DNA from: Hydrogenothermaceae bacterium
Lineage (GTDB): Bacteria > Aquificota > Aquificia > Aquificales > Hydrogenothermaceae
Direction: 5' to 3'
Length of the DNA: 13,196 bases
Assembly: GCA_012961365.1 (NCBI GenBank)
Contig: DTZN01000306.1
Coordinates: forward strand, 1-13,196
Of this stretch, positions 6,847 through 13,196 are shown one piece after another. The translations under genes were made by a program, and so were the position numbers. How positions within the stretch are numbered: the first letter of the stretch is position 1; each line of letters begins with the position of its first letter. The notes under the pieces were generated by a model. It was not told the origin of the DNA. It did no database searches and saw only the letters and a program-made list of their open reading frames with translations.

Positions 6847-7358
6847 ATGCTATATCATTTTGGATATTTTCAACACTTGCAGTTTTATCTGCTATTTATG
6901 TTGTTTTTGGTAAAAATATTATTTATACAGTTCTTTCTTTAATATCTACCTTAATAATGGTATCAGGCTTATTTTTTACAATGGGTGCAGAGTTAGTTGG
7001 AGCTTTACAAATCTTAATCTATGCTGTAGCGATTGTTGTATTTTATGTTTTAGTAATCTCAACAGTTCCTCAATTTAAAGGTAGAGCTACAGATGGTAAG
7101 TATATGCTTTTATCTATTCCTGTAGGTTTTATTGTATTTTTAGAACTTGCTTATGTATCAATTTACGGAGTATGGCAATCTTCAACTGGAATTTTTGATG
7201 AAAAAGTTTTATCAGAGCTAGGAAATGCAAAAGCTGTTGGAACAATGTTATTTACTAAATATTTATTCCCATTTGAAGTAGCTTCCTTAATTCTTCTTGT
7301 TGCCATGATAGGAGCTATTATCCTTGGTAGAAAAAAAGAAGATGTTCAGGGGGTTTAA
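6837..7358 (+). CDS. nuoJ: NADH-quinone oxidoreductase subunit J
   Basis: This 173-residue, five-span membrane protein starts inside the end of nuoI and is preceded by GGGGG (6824-6828). The segment SLISTLIMVSGLFFTMGAEL (34-53) and the adjoining ALQILIYAVAIVVFYVLVI (56-74) is the conserved third-span region, containing the pi-bulge area with GALQILIYAVAI. NuoJ links NuoH to NuoK and takes part in the conformational coupling of the pump. Length matches the family (about 165-185), and its place between nuoI and nuoK is the standard order. Confidence 0.95.
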   Translation: MDLNAISFWIFSTLAVLSAIYVVFGKNIIYTVLSLISTLIMVSGLFFTMGAELVGALQILIYAVAIVVFYVLVISTVPQFKGRATDGKYMLLSIPVGFIVFLELAYVSIYGVWQSSTGIFDEKVLSELGNAKAVGTMLFTKYLFPFEVASLILLVAMIGAIILGRKKEDVQGV

Positions 7359-7361
7359 AAG

Positions 7362-7667
7362 ATGTCTATTCCTTACGAGTATTATATAGTATTGAGTGGG
7401 CTTTTAATGGTTTTAGGACTAATTGGTATTATAGTTAGAAGGAATATTATCACTGTATTAATATCTACAGAACTAATGCTTAACTCTGTAAATATTGCTT
7501 TTGTTGCATTTGATATGAAACTCCATGAAGTTGCAGGACAGGTATTTGTATTCTTTATATTAACAATAGCTGCAGCTGAGGCAGCAGTTGGTCTTGGTCT
7601 TATAATGGCAATTTATAGACTAAAGAAAGATGTAGATATTGAAAAAATTACAGAATTAAAATTATAA
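7362..7667 (+). CDS. nuoK: NADH-quinone oxidoreductase subunit K
   Basis: This is a 101-residue protein with three membrane spans, the usual length. The two membrane glutamates needed for proton transfer are present: Glu37 in STELMLN and Glu73 in AAEAAVGL. The ATG is 3 nt after the nuoJ stop, and AGGGGG within the nuoJ end (7348-7353) serves as the ribosome binding site. NuoK, related to the MrpC antiporter subunit, forms the proton channel next to NuoN. Confidence 0.96.
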   Translation: MSIPYEYYIVLSGLLMVLGLIGIIVRRNIITVLISTELMLNSVNIAFVAFDMKLHEVAGQVFVFFILTIAAAEAAVGLGLIMAIYRLKKDVDIEKITELKL

Positions 7668-7677
7668 GAGGAGCAGG

Positions 7678-9639
7678 ATGGAGAATTTAAATTATTTATG
7701 GCTAGTTCCTTTCTCACCTTTAATTGCTTCTGTAATTATTGGGCTATTTGGATATAAATTTTTAAGAGAACCTTTAGCAGGAATAGTTGCAGTTATAGGA
7801 GTTGCTATAGCTGCAGTTGCTTCTGTAGCAGGTTTTATACATGTTTATGAAGTAGGTGGACATTATGATTTAAAACTATTTACATGGCTTCCTCTTGGAG
7901 ACTATAACATTTCAGTAAGTATATTATGGGACCCTTTATCAGCTTTAATGTCTTGTGTAGTTACTGTAATTTCTACGTTTATTTTTATATTTGCAACTGG
8001 TTATATGAGAGGAGAACCTGCATATCCTAGGTTCTTTGCTTATTTATCTTTATTCGTGTTTATGATGTTAATGCTTACTTTATCTGATAATCTTGTTCAG
8101 CTATTCTTTGGTTGGGAAGGTGTTGGTTTAGTTTCATACTTACTAATTGGTTATTACCATAATAAAAGGTCTGCTGCTAACGCGGCGTTTGAATCTTTTG
8201 TGGTTAATAGGGTTGGTGATTGGTCTTTTTTACTTGGAATACTCCTTGCGTTTACTACATTTGGAACCTTAGATTATCTTGATATATTTGCAAAACTTCC
8301 AGAAGCTGGATACTGGACAATTACAATAATCGCACTTTTACTCTTTGGTGGAGCTGTTGGTAAATCTGCTCAAATACCACTTCATATATGGCTCCCAAAT
8401 GCTATGGAAGGTCCTACACCAGTTTCAGCTTTAATTCACGCTGCTACTATGGTTGCAGCTGGAGTTTACATGGTTGCTAGACTAATGCCAGTATTTGCAT
8501 CTTCATCTATAGCTTTAGATACAGTTCTATATATAGGAACTGCTTCAGCGTTTGTTGCAGCTACTATGGGACTTGTTCAGAATGATATTAAAAGAATAAT
8601 TGCTTACTCTACAATGTCCCAGCTTGGTTATATGTTTGCAGCAGAGGGGCTAGGATTATTTGGAGATGGAATGTTCCATCTTGCATCTCATGCTACATTT
8701 AAAGCACTTTTATTCCTTGCTGCTGGTTCAGTTTTAATAGGAATTCACCATATTCTTGATGTATGGAAAATGGGACAACTTAGAAAGTATATGCCAATTA
8801 CAGCTATCACATTTTTAGTTGGCGCATTATCTTTAGCAGGTATTCCACCATTTGCTGGATTTTTCTCAAAAGACCCTATTATAGAAGCTGCATATCATAT
8901 AAACTGGGTAATTTGGGTATTACTTTGGCTTGGTGCAGGATTAACTGCGTTTTATATATTCAGACTTTACTTCCTAGCATTTGAAAATGGAGATAGATTA
9001 GACCCACATACTAAAGAGCATGTGCATGAATCTCCTTGGAATATGACAATACCTCTTATTGTTTTAGCTGGAGCTACTGTTGTTCTTGGATTTTTTAGAG
9101 AATTTTTCCTTGAATATTTAAGACCTGCTTTAGACCCAAGAGCTATGTCAAATAGCTTTGTTCCTGAAGAAACAAAAAAATTAATGGAAGAAGGTTTATC
9201 TAGAGCTCACCATGTGCATGTTCCAGAAGATGCTATTCATTTTATGATAGAGTCTTTAACATCACCACTTGGTATACTTGCTTTAATTACAGCAATAGGT
9301 GGTATTTTTGCAGCTTATCTTGTTTATCAGAAAAAAGTTATCAGCTACCAATGGCTTGGGGAAACATTTAAACCTTTATATAAACTGTTCTTTAATAGAT
9401 GGTATTTTGACAATGTTTACTATGCAATATTTGTTTATGGATACTATAAACTTTCTGTATTTATGTGGAAACTTGGAGATAGATTTATCATTGATGGAAT
9501 TGTAGATGGTTCTGCCAAAACTTCCGTTTGGACTGGCGGAAAAATTGCTTTAACTCAAACAGGTAGAATAAGTGCTTATGTTTTACAGATGACCCTTGGT
9601 ATTGCTGTATTTTTAGGATTATTCCTACTTATAAAGTAA
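7678..9639 (+). CDS. nuoL: NADH-quinone oxidoreductase subunit L
   Basis: This 653-residue distal antiporter-like subunit follows a clear GAGGAG (7668-7673). Key proton-path residues are visible: Glu147 in GWEGVGLVSYLLIG and Lys229 in GAVGKSAQIP, with the MEGPTPVSALIHAATM segment (243-258) marking the broken discontinuous helix. In WLPNAMEGP the usual Asp is Asn240, a small departure. The C-terminal part has a His-bearing loop (AHHVHVPEDAIHF, about 505-517) before the region expected to form the long lateral helix and the last span. NuoL is an Mrp-type antiporter homologue at the far end of the membrane arm. Length agrees with the family (about 610-670). Confidence 0.97.
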   Translation: MENLNYLWLVPFSPLIASVIIGLFGYKFLREPLAGIVAVIGVAIAAVASVAGFIHVYEVGGHYDLKLFTWLPLGDYNISVSILWDPLSALMSCVVTVISTFIFIFATGYMRGEPAYPRFFAYLSLFVFMMLMLTLSDNLVQLFFGWEGVGLVSYLLIGYYHNKRSAANAAFESFVVNRVGDWSFLLGILLAFTTFGTLDYLDIFAKLPEAGYWTITIIALLLFGGAVGKSAQIPLHIWLPNAMEGPTPVSALIHAATMVAAGVYMVARLMPVFASSSIALDTVLYIGTASAFVAATMGLVQNDIKRIIAYSTMSQLGYMFAAEGLGLFGDGMFHLASHATFKALLFLAAGSVLIGIHHILDVWKMGQLRKYMPITAITFLVGALSLAGIPPFAGFFSKDPIIEAAYHINWVIWVLLWLGAGLTAFYIFRLYFLAFENGDRLDPHTKEHVHESPWNMTIPLIVLAGATVVLGFFREFFLEYLRPALDPRAMSNSFVPEETKKLMEEGLSRAHHVHVPEDAIHFMIESLTSPLGILALITAIGGIFAAYLVYQKKVISYQWLGETFKPLYKLFFNRWYFDNVYYAIFVYGYYKLSVFMWKLGDRFIIDGIVDGSAKTSVWTGGKIALTQTGRISAYVLQMTLGIAVFLGLFLLIK

Positions 9640-9656
9640 AGTAGCGGAGGAAGAGG

Positions 9657-11165
9657 ATGACATTTCAATTTGAGCCAGCAAATATACCTTGGCTTACAAT
9701 ATCGATACTACTACCATTAATAGCATCGGGTATACTATTTTTCTTAAATGAAAGGTTTGCTAAACCTATAAGCATAATTGTTTCAGCAGTTGTATTTGTA
9801 ATATCTACCTGGATGCTTTTCGCTTATGATTTTTCCGAATATAAAATTCAATTTTATGAAAAATATACATGGATACCCCAATTAGGTGTTAGCTATGAAG
9901 TAGGAGTAGATGCGTTAAGTTTAACAATGTATTGGTTAACAGCTTTATCTTTTTTAATTTCATTTATTTGGAGTACAAATATAAAGAAAAGGGTAAAAGA
10001 ATATTTTATTGCATTTTTAGTATTAGAAGCTGCATGTATAGGGGTTTTTGTTGCTTGGGATTTAGTATTTTTCTATATTTTTTGGGAAGCAATGCTTATT
10101 CCAATGTTCCTAATTATTGGTGTTTGGGGATATGCAGAAAGAATTTATGCAGCAACTAAGTTCTTTATATATACTTTCTTTGGTTCATTATTCTTATTGC
10201 TTGGAGTAATTGGACTTTATGTTTACCAGTATTTCCACTATGGAAAGTTATCTACTAGCTACTTTGATTTAATAAACGTAGGATTACCATTTAACTTAGA
10301 ACTAATATTCTTCTTACTTTTAGCACTTGGTTTTGCTATCAAAGTTCCTATGTGGCCATTCCATACATGGCTTCCAGCTGCACACGTTCAAGCACCAACA
10401 GCTGGTTCTGTAATACTTGCTGCAGTTCTACTAAAAATGGGAACTTACGGTTTTGTTAGATTTTCTGTTCCTTGGTTTCCAGAAGCATCAAAATACTTTG
10501 TTCCTGTAATGTTTACATTAGGGGTAATCGCCATAATTTATACTGCTGCTATGGCTTTAGCCCAAACGCATATAAAAAGAGTTATTGCTTACTCTTCAGT
10601 TTCTCATATGGGATTTGTAACACTTGGGACTTTTGCTCTTAATGTGGAAGGAATGAATGGTGCTATTATTACTATGATTTCCCATGGTTTAACTTCTGCA
10701 GCTTTATTCCTTGCAGCAGGATGGATTTATGAAAGAGCTCATTCTTATGAAATGAGAGACCTTGGTGGTATGGCTAGATTTGTTCCAGTATTTGCCACAT
10801 TTTTTATGATTACTGCAATGGCATCTGTAGGACTTCCTGGATTATCAGGTTTTGTAGGGGAATTTTTAGCATTACTTGGAACATTTGAAGTAAGTATTTT
10901 GTTTGCAGTTTTAGCAGGTATCGCATTAGTTGTTGGAGCAGGATATACACTAAGGCTTTACCATAACACTATGTTTATAGAAAACGAAATAGATGAAAAT
11001 AAAAAACATAAATGGTCTCAAATCTCAGATTTAAAAACATCTGAGTTTCTATCGTTTTTACCGCTTATAATACTTATGTTCGTAATAGGAATTTATCCAA
11101 AATGGTGGGTTGATTTAATTAATAATACTTCACTAGCTATTCTTTCAAAGGTATTAGGAGGCTAA
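9657..11165 (+). CDS. nuoM: NADH-quinone oxidoreductase subunit M
   Basis: This 502-residue antiporter-like subunit has GGAGG at 9646-9650 upstream of its ATG. Glu144 (YIFWEAMLIPMF), Lys229 (FAIKVPMWPFH) and Lys260 (AAVLLKMGTYG) form the expected charged axis in the membrane. The signature HVQAPTAGSVILAAVLLK (243-260) is intact. In HTWLPAAH the position that is often Asp is Ala241; this site is variable in the family. It pumps one proton per cycle next to NuoL and NuoN. The end carries the GGAGG that starts nuoN 3 nt downstream. Confidence 0.97.
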   Translation: MTFQFEPANIPWLTISILLPLIASGILFFLNERFAKPISIIVSAVVFVISTWMLFAYDFSEYKIQFYEKYTWIPQLGVSYEVGVDALSLTMYWLTALSFLISFIWSTNIKKRVKEYFIAFLVLEAACIGVFVAWDLVFFYIFWEAMLIPMFLIIGVWGYAERIYAATKFFIYTFFGSLFLLLGVIGLYVYQYFHYGKLSTSYFDLINVGLPFNLELIFFLLLALGFAIKVPMWPFHTWLPAAHVQAPTAGSVILAAVLLKMGTYGFVRFSVPWFPEASKYFVPVMFTLGVIAIIYTAAMALAQTHIKRVIAYSSVSHMGFVTLGTFALNVEGMNGAIITMISHGLTSAALFLAAGWIYERAHSYEMRDLGGMARFVPVFATFFMITAMASVGLPGLSGFVGEFLALLGTFEVSILFAVLAGIALVVGAGYTLRLYHNTMFIENEIDENKKHKWSQISDLKTSEFLSFLPLIILMFVIGIYPKWWVDLINNTSLAILSKVLGG

Positions 11166-11168
11166 GAA

Positions 11169-12665
11169 ATGTCAATAATAGAGCAGTTAGTAACAGGACT
11201 TGGAGTTCCAAATTTTGCAGTTTTAATTCCAGAAATTATTGTATTAATTACTGCTTTTATTGTGTTCTTTATAGAACTATTCACTAAAAATAGACCACTA
11301 ATAACTGCGACTACAATAGTAGGTTTATTATTAGCTTTAATTTCAGTTTTTTCTATATCACAAGGAGATATTACTCTATATGGACTTTATATAGTTGATA
11401 GTTTTTCATTATTATTTAAAGCTTTCTTAATACTATCCACAATATTCATTATTGCAACATATAGACCTTATTTTGAGAAAAAAGAAATATATTTTGGGGA
11501 ATTTTACTATCTTACTTTATTTGCATTACTTGGTATGATGATAATGGTTTCTTCCCCAAACTTAGTAACCTTTTATATAGGACTTGAACTTATGTCTATA
11601 ACTATATATATCCTTATTGGTATGTATAGGGCAAAAAGAAAAGATTTGATTGATTATGACTATAAATCTAAAGAAGGAGCATTTAAATATCTTATAATTG
11701 GTGGAGTTGGGACAGCTATTATTAGCTATGCTATAGCCTTACTTTACGGTGCAACAGGAACATTTGATTTTATGGAAATAGCGAGCCTTGCAACCAATGA
11801 AGAAGGTATAAATATTGGATTACTTGCTGGAATAGTTCTTTTAATAATAGGACTTGCTCTAAAAGCTTCTGCAGTTCCTTTTCACCATTGGACCCCAGAT
11901 GCGTATGAAGCAGCACCAACTCCTATAACTACACTTATGGCTGTGACAGCTAAAATTGCAACTTATGCAATTATTCTTAGAGTAATGGTAGAAGCTTTAC
12001 CTTACGTTTCTGAAGATTGGAGTTTTGCATGGGCATTATTAGCAGCTGCTTCTATGATAGTAGGTAATTTTATAGCATTAAGACAAAAGAATGTTAAAAG
12101 AATGTTAGCTTATTCTTCTATAGCACATACAGGATATATTACTGCTGCTTTAGCTGCTCCAACAGGCATGGGATTTGCAGCGTTTATATTTTATTCTCTT
12201 ATTTATATATTCATGGCTACAGGGGCTTTAATATTCTTAACGGCTTTTGAGAAAAATGAAGGATGGACTAATCATATAGATGATTTTAAAGGACTTGCTA
12301 AACAATCTCCTTTAATGGCTCTGTTAATGCTTGTATTTATGTTCTCTTTACTTGGTATTCCTCCAACAGTAGGATTTATGGGTAAATTAGGGGTGTTTTT
12401 AGCATTAATTGGTTCTCAAGTTTGGTGGCTTGCAGTTGTGCTTGTTATTATGAGTGTGATATCTGCTGGATATTATTTAAGAGTAGTTTCTGTTATGTAT
12501 ATGTATGAGCCTGTTAAAAAGTTAAATTTCAGTTTTACAGGAGCAGAAAGAGCCATTTTAATCTTAATGGCAATAATTGTTTTAATACTTGGAATATATC
12601 CAACTTTATTCTGGAATGTTTCTACAACAATGAGTTCTATATTAATAGCAAGTATAGGTAGATAA
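11169..12665 (+). CDS. nuoN: NADH-quinone oxidoreductase subunit N
   Basis: This 498-residue antiporter-like subunit closes the nuo run. It has Glu140 ([15 protein letters not shown]), Lys173 ([12 protein letters not shown]), Lys232 ([14 protein letters not shown]) and Lys262 in the VTAKIATYA segment, the usual charged residues. [18 protein letters not shown] (242-259) is the family signature. The ribosome binding site GGAGG (11157-11161) lies in the end of nuoM. There is no strong terminator after its stop; a tRNA promoter begins 3 nt later, so read-through into the tRNA array is possible. Confidence 0.97.
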   Translation: MSIIEQLVTGLGVPNFAVLIPEIIVLITAFIVFFIELFTKNRPLITATTIVGLLLALISVFSISQGDITLYGLYIVDSFSLLFKAFLILSTIFIIATYRPYFEKKEIYFGEFYYLTLFALLGMMIMVSSPNLVTFYIGLELMSITIYILIGMYRAKRKDLIDYDYKSKEGAFKYLIIGGVGTAIISYAIALLYGATGTFDFMEIASLATNEEGINIGLLAGIVLLIIGLALKASAVPFHHWTPDAYEAAPTPITTLMAVTAKIATYAIILRVMVEALPYVSEDWSFAWALLAAASMIVGNFIALRQKNVKRMLAYSSIAHTGYITAALAAPTGMGFAAFIFYSLIYIFMATGALIFLTAFEKNEGWTNHIDDFKGLAKQSPLMALLMLVFMFSLLGIPPTVGFMGKLGVFLALIGSQVWWLAVVLVIMSVISAGYYLRVVSVMYMYEPVKKLNFSFTGAERAILILMAIIVLILGIYPTLFWNVSTTMSSILIASIGR

Positions 12666-12667
12666 AC

Positions 12668-12696
12668 TTGACAAATTATTGAAATTTTAATATTAT
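12668..12696 (+). promoter_or_regulatory. Sigma-70 promoter of the tRNA array
   Basis: A perfect TTGACA (12668-12673) is followed, after a 17-nt spacer, by TATTAT (12691-12696), a one-base variant of the -10 consensus. Transcription would begin near 12703, about 15 nt before the first tRNA. It is the strongest promoter-like sequence in the window, as expected for stable RNA genes, and it starts directly after the nuoN stop codon. Confidence 0.85.
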
Positions 12697-12717
12697 ATTT
12701 ATCCATTTTGTTGATAA

Positions 12718-12790
12718 GCTGGCGTAGCTCAGTCGGCAGAGCAGGTGATTTGTAATCACCAGGTCGTGGGTTCGAGTCCCACCGCCAGCT
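12718..12790 (+). tRNA. tRNA-Thr(TGT)
   Basis: A complete 73-nt cloverleaf: acceptor GCTGGCG pairs with CGCCAGC (7 of 7), D-stem GCTC/GAGC, anticodon stem GGTGA/TCACC with loop TTTGTAA and anticodon TGT at 12751-12753, and T-stem GTGGG/CCCAC with loop TTCGAGT. The discriminator base is T12790 and CCA is not encoded, so it must be added after transcription. It reads ACN threonine codons and is the first gene of the array. Confidence 0.97.
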
Positions 12791-12802
12791 TTAAGTGAAT
12801 AT

Positions 12803-12890
12803 GGAGGAGTCGCCTAGCCTGGCCAATGGCGGGAGACTGTAAATCTCCTGGCGTATGCCTGCGCAGGTTCGAATCCTGCCTCCTCCACCA
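12803..12890 (+). tRNA. tRNA-Tyr(GTA), first copy
   Basis: A class II tRNA of 88 nt including encoded CCA: acceptor GGAGGAG pairs with CTCCTCC, anticodon stem GGAGA/TCTCC with loop CTGTAAA and anticodon GTA at 12839-12841, a long variable arm and T-stem GCAGG/CCTGC. The discriminator is A12887. The order Thr-Tyr-Gly seen here is also found in E. coli (thrU-tyrU-glyT-thrT-tufB). Confidence 0.96.
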
Positions 12891-12899
12891 TTGGAATAT

Positions 12900-12975
12900 G
12901 CGGGAGTAGCTCAGTTGGTAGAGCATCTGCCTTCCAAGCAGATGGTCGCGGGTTCGAGTCCTATCGCCGGCTCCA
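12900..12975 (+). tRNA. tRNA-Gly(TCC) with a mismatched, apparently foreign 3' side
   Basis: The first 60 or so bases are a normal glycine tRNA: D-stem GCTC/GAGC, anticodon stem TCTGC/GCAGA with loop CTTCCAA and anticodon TCC at 12933-12935. The 3' side does not fit. The T-stem GCGGG faces CCTAT (one mismatch, two G-U pairs), and acceptor GCGGGAG faces CGCCGGC (two mismatches, A-G and G-G). CGCCGGC would pair perfectly with a GCCGGCG acceptor, as expected for another tRNA with T73 such as a threonine tRNA. The 76-nt length with CCA is normal. I infer a splice between two tRNAs at the shared GGTTCGAGTCC. Whether it is functional, or present in the real genome, is uncertain. Confidence 0.8.
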
Positions 12976-12989
12976 AAGTTTCTAGCTTT

Positions 12990-13075
<86 letters not shown>

Positions 13076-13085
13076 TCATAATCGA

Positions 13086-13138
13086 CGCGGGATGGAGCAG
13101 TTGGTAGCTCGTCGGGCTCATACCCGAAGGACGTCCGG
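13086..13138 (+). tRNA. Initiator-like tRNA-Met(CAT), damaged or incomplete
   Basis: The 5' two-thirds look like an initiator tRNA: acceptor strand CGCGGGA, D-stem GAGC/GCTC, and anticodon stem TCGGG/CCCGA with the three G-C pairs next to the loop typical of initiators, anticodon CAT at 13119-13121. The anticodon loop is CTCATA, six bases rather than seven, and the D-loop appears one base shorter than usual for an initiator. After GTCCGG (13133-13138) the T-arm and 3' acceptor cannot be found; only a stray ATCCGGC (13150-13156) resembles the expected 3' T-stem. The remaining bases to 13196 show nothing I recognise. Likely a pseudogene or sequence errors at a contig end. Confidence 0.55.
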
Positions 13139-13196
13139 CGGCTTTTATGATCCGGCTTGCGTTCCTTCTATTTGTCGGACTATATGATAAATCATG

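Noticed and set aside
9299..10159. Small + strand frames at 9299-9505 and 9932-10159
   Set aside because: They are out-of-frame shadows within nuoL and nuoM, whose motifs continue uninterrupted.

Overview
This window is an AT-rich chromosomal segment with every recognised gene on the + strand. It is dominated by a respiratory complex I (nuo) gene cluster. The AT-rich coding sequence alongside GC-rich tRNA stems, a fused nuoCD gene and the style of the Nuo proteins suggest a thermophilic Aquificota bacterium, perhaps Hydrogenothermaceae such as Sulfurihydrogenibium or Persephonella. The taxon is my inference from general resemblance and no search was run.

Layout. Positions 1-118 hold the 3' end of nuoB. 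A fused nuoCD follows (180-1934, probable TTG start). Where nuoE, nuoF and nuoG often sit, the window instead has four genes that look like a metal-acquisition set. They are a small exported His/Cys protein whose ATG directly follows the nuoCD stop (1935-2210), a 414-residue outer-membrane beta-barrel with a His-rich segment (2276-3520), a ZnuA/TroA-type periplasmic binding protein (3540-4427) and an ABC-3 family permease overlapping it by 4 nt (4424-5143). No ABC ATPase is present. After an 89-nt gap containing a near-perfect 25-nt inverted repeat, the membrane arm of complex I resumes as a tight run nuoH-I-J-K-L-M-N (5233-12665), with gaps of 3-17 nt or short overlaps.

A consensus-like sigma-70 promoter (TTGACA, 17 nt, TATTAT) begins three bases after the nuoN stop and drives a tRNA array: Thr(TGT), Tyr(GTA), Gly(TCC), a second Tyr(GTA) and a damaged initiator Met(CAT). 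The Gly tRNA has a 3' side that does not pair with its own 5' acceptor strand and looks like the tail of another tRNA. The Met tRNA falls apart towards the window end. These features suggest either tRNA-tRNA recombination or, more simply, a chimeric or low-quality contig end.

How the genes work together. NuoB, C, D and I form the quinone-reducing, iron-sulfur connecting part of complex I. NuoH, J, K, L, M and N form the proton-pumping membrane arm. The electron-input module (NuoE/F/G) must be encoded elsewhere or be replaced. The inserted cassette would take a transition metal, most likely zinc, across the outer membrane, bind it in the periplasm and import it through the inner membrane, borrowing an ATPase from another locus. 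No stretch longer than 300 bases lacks a gene.
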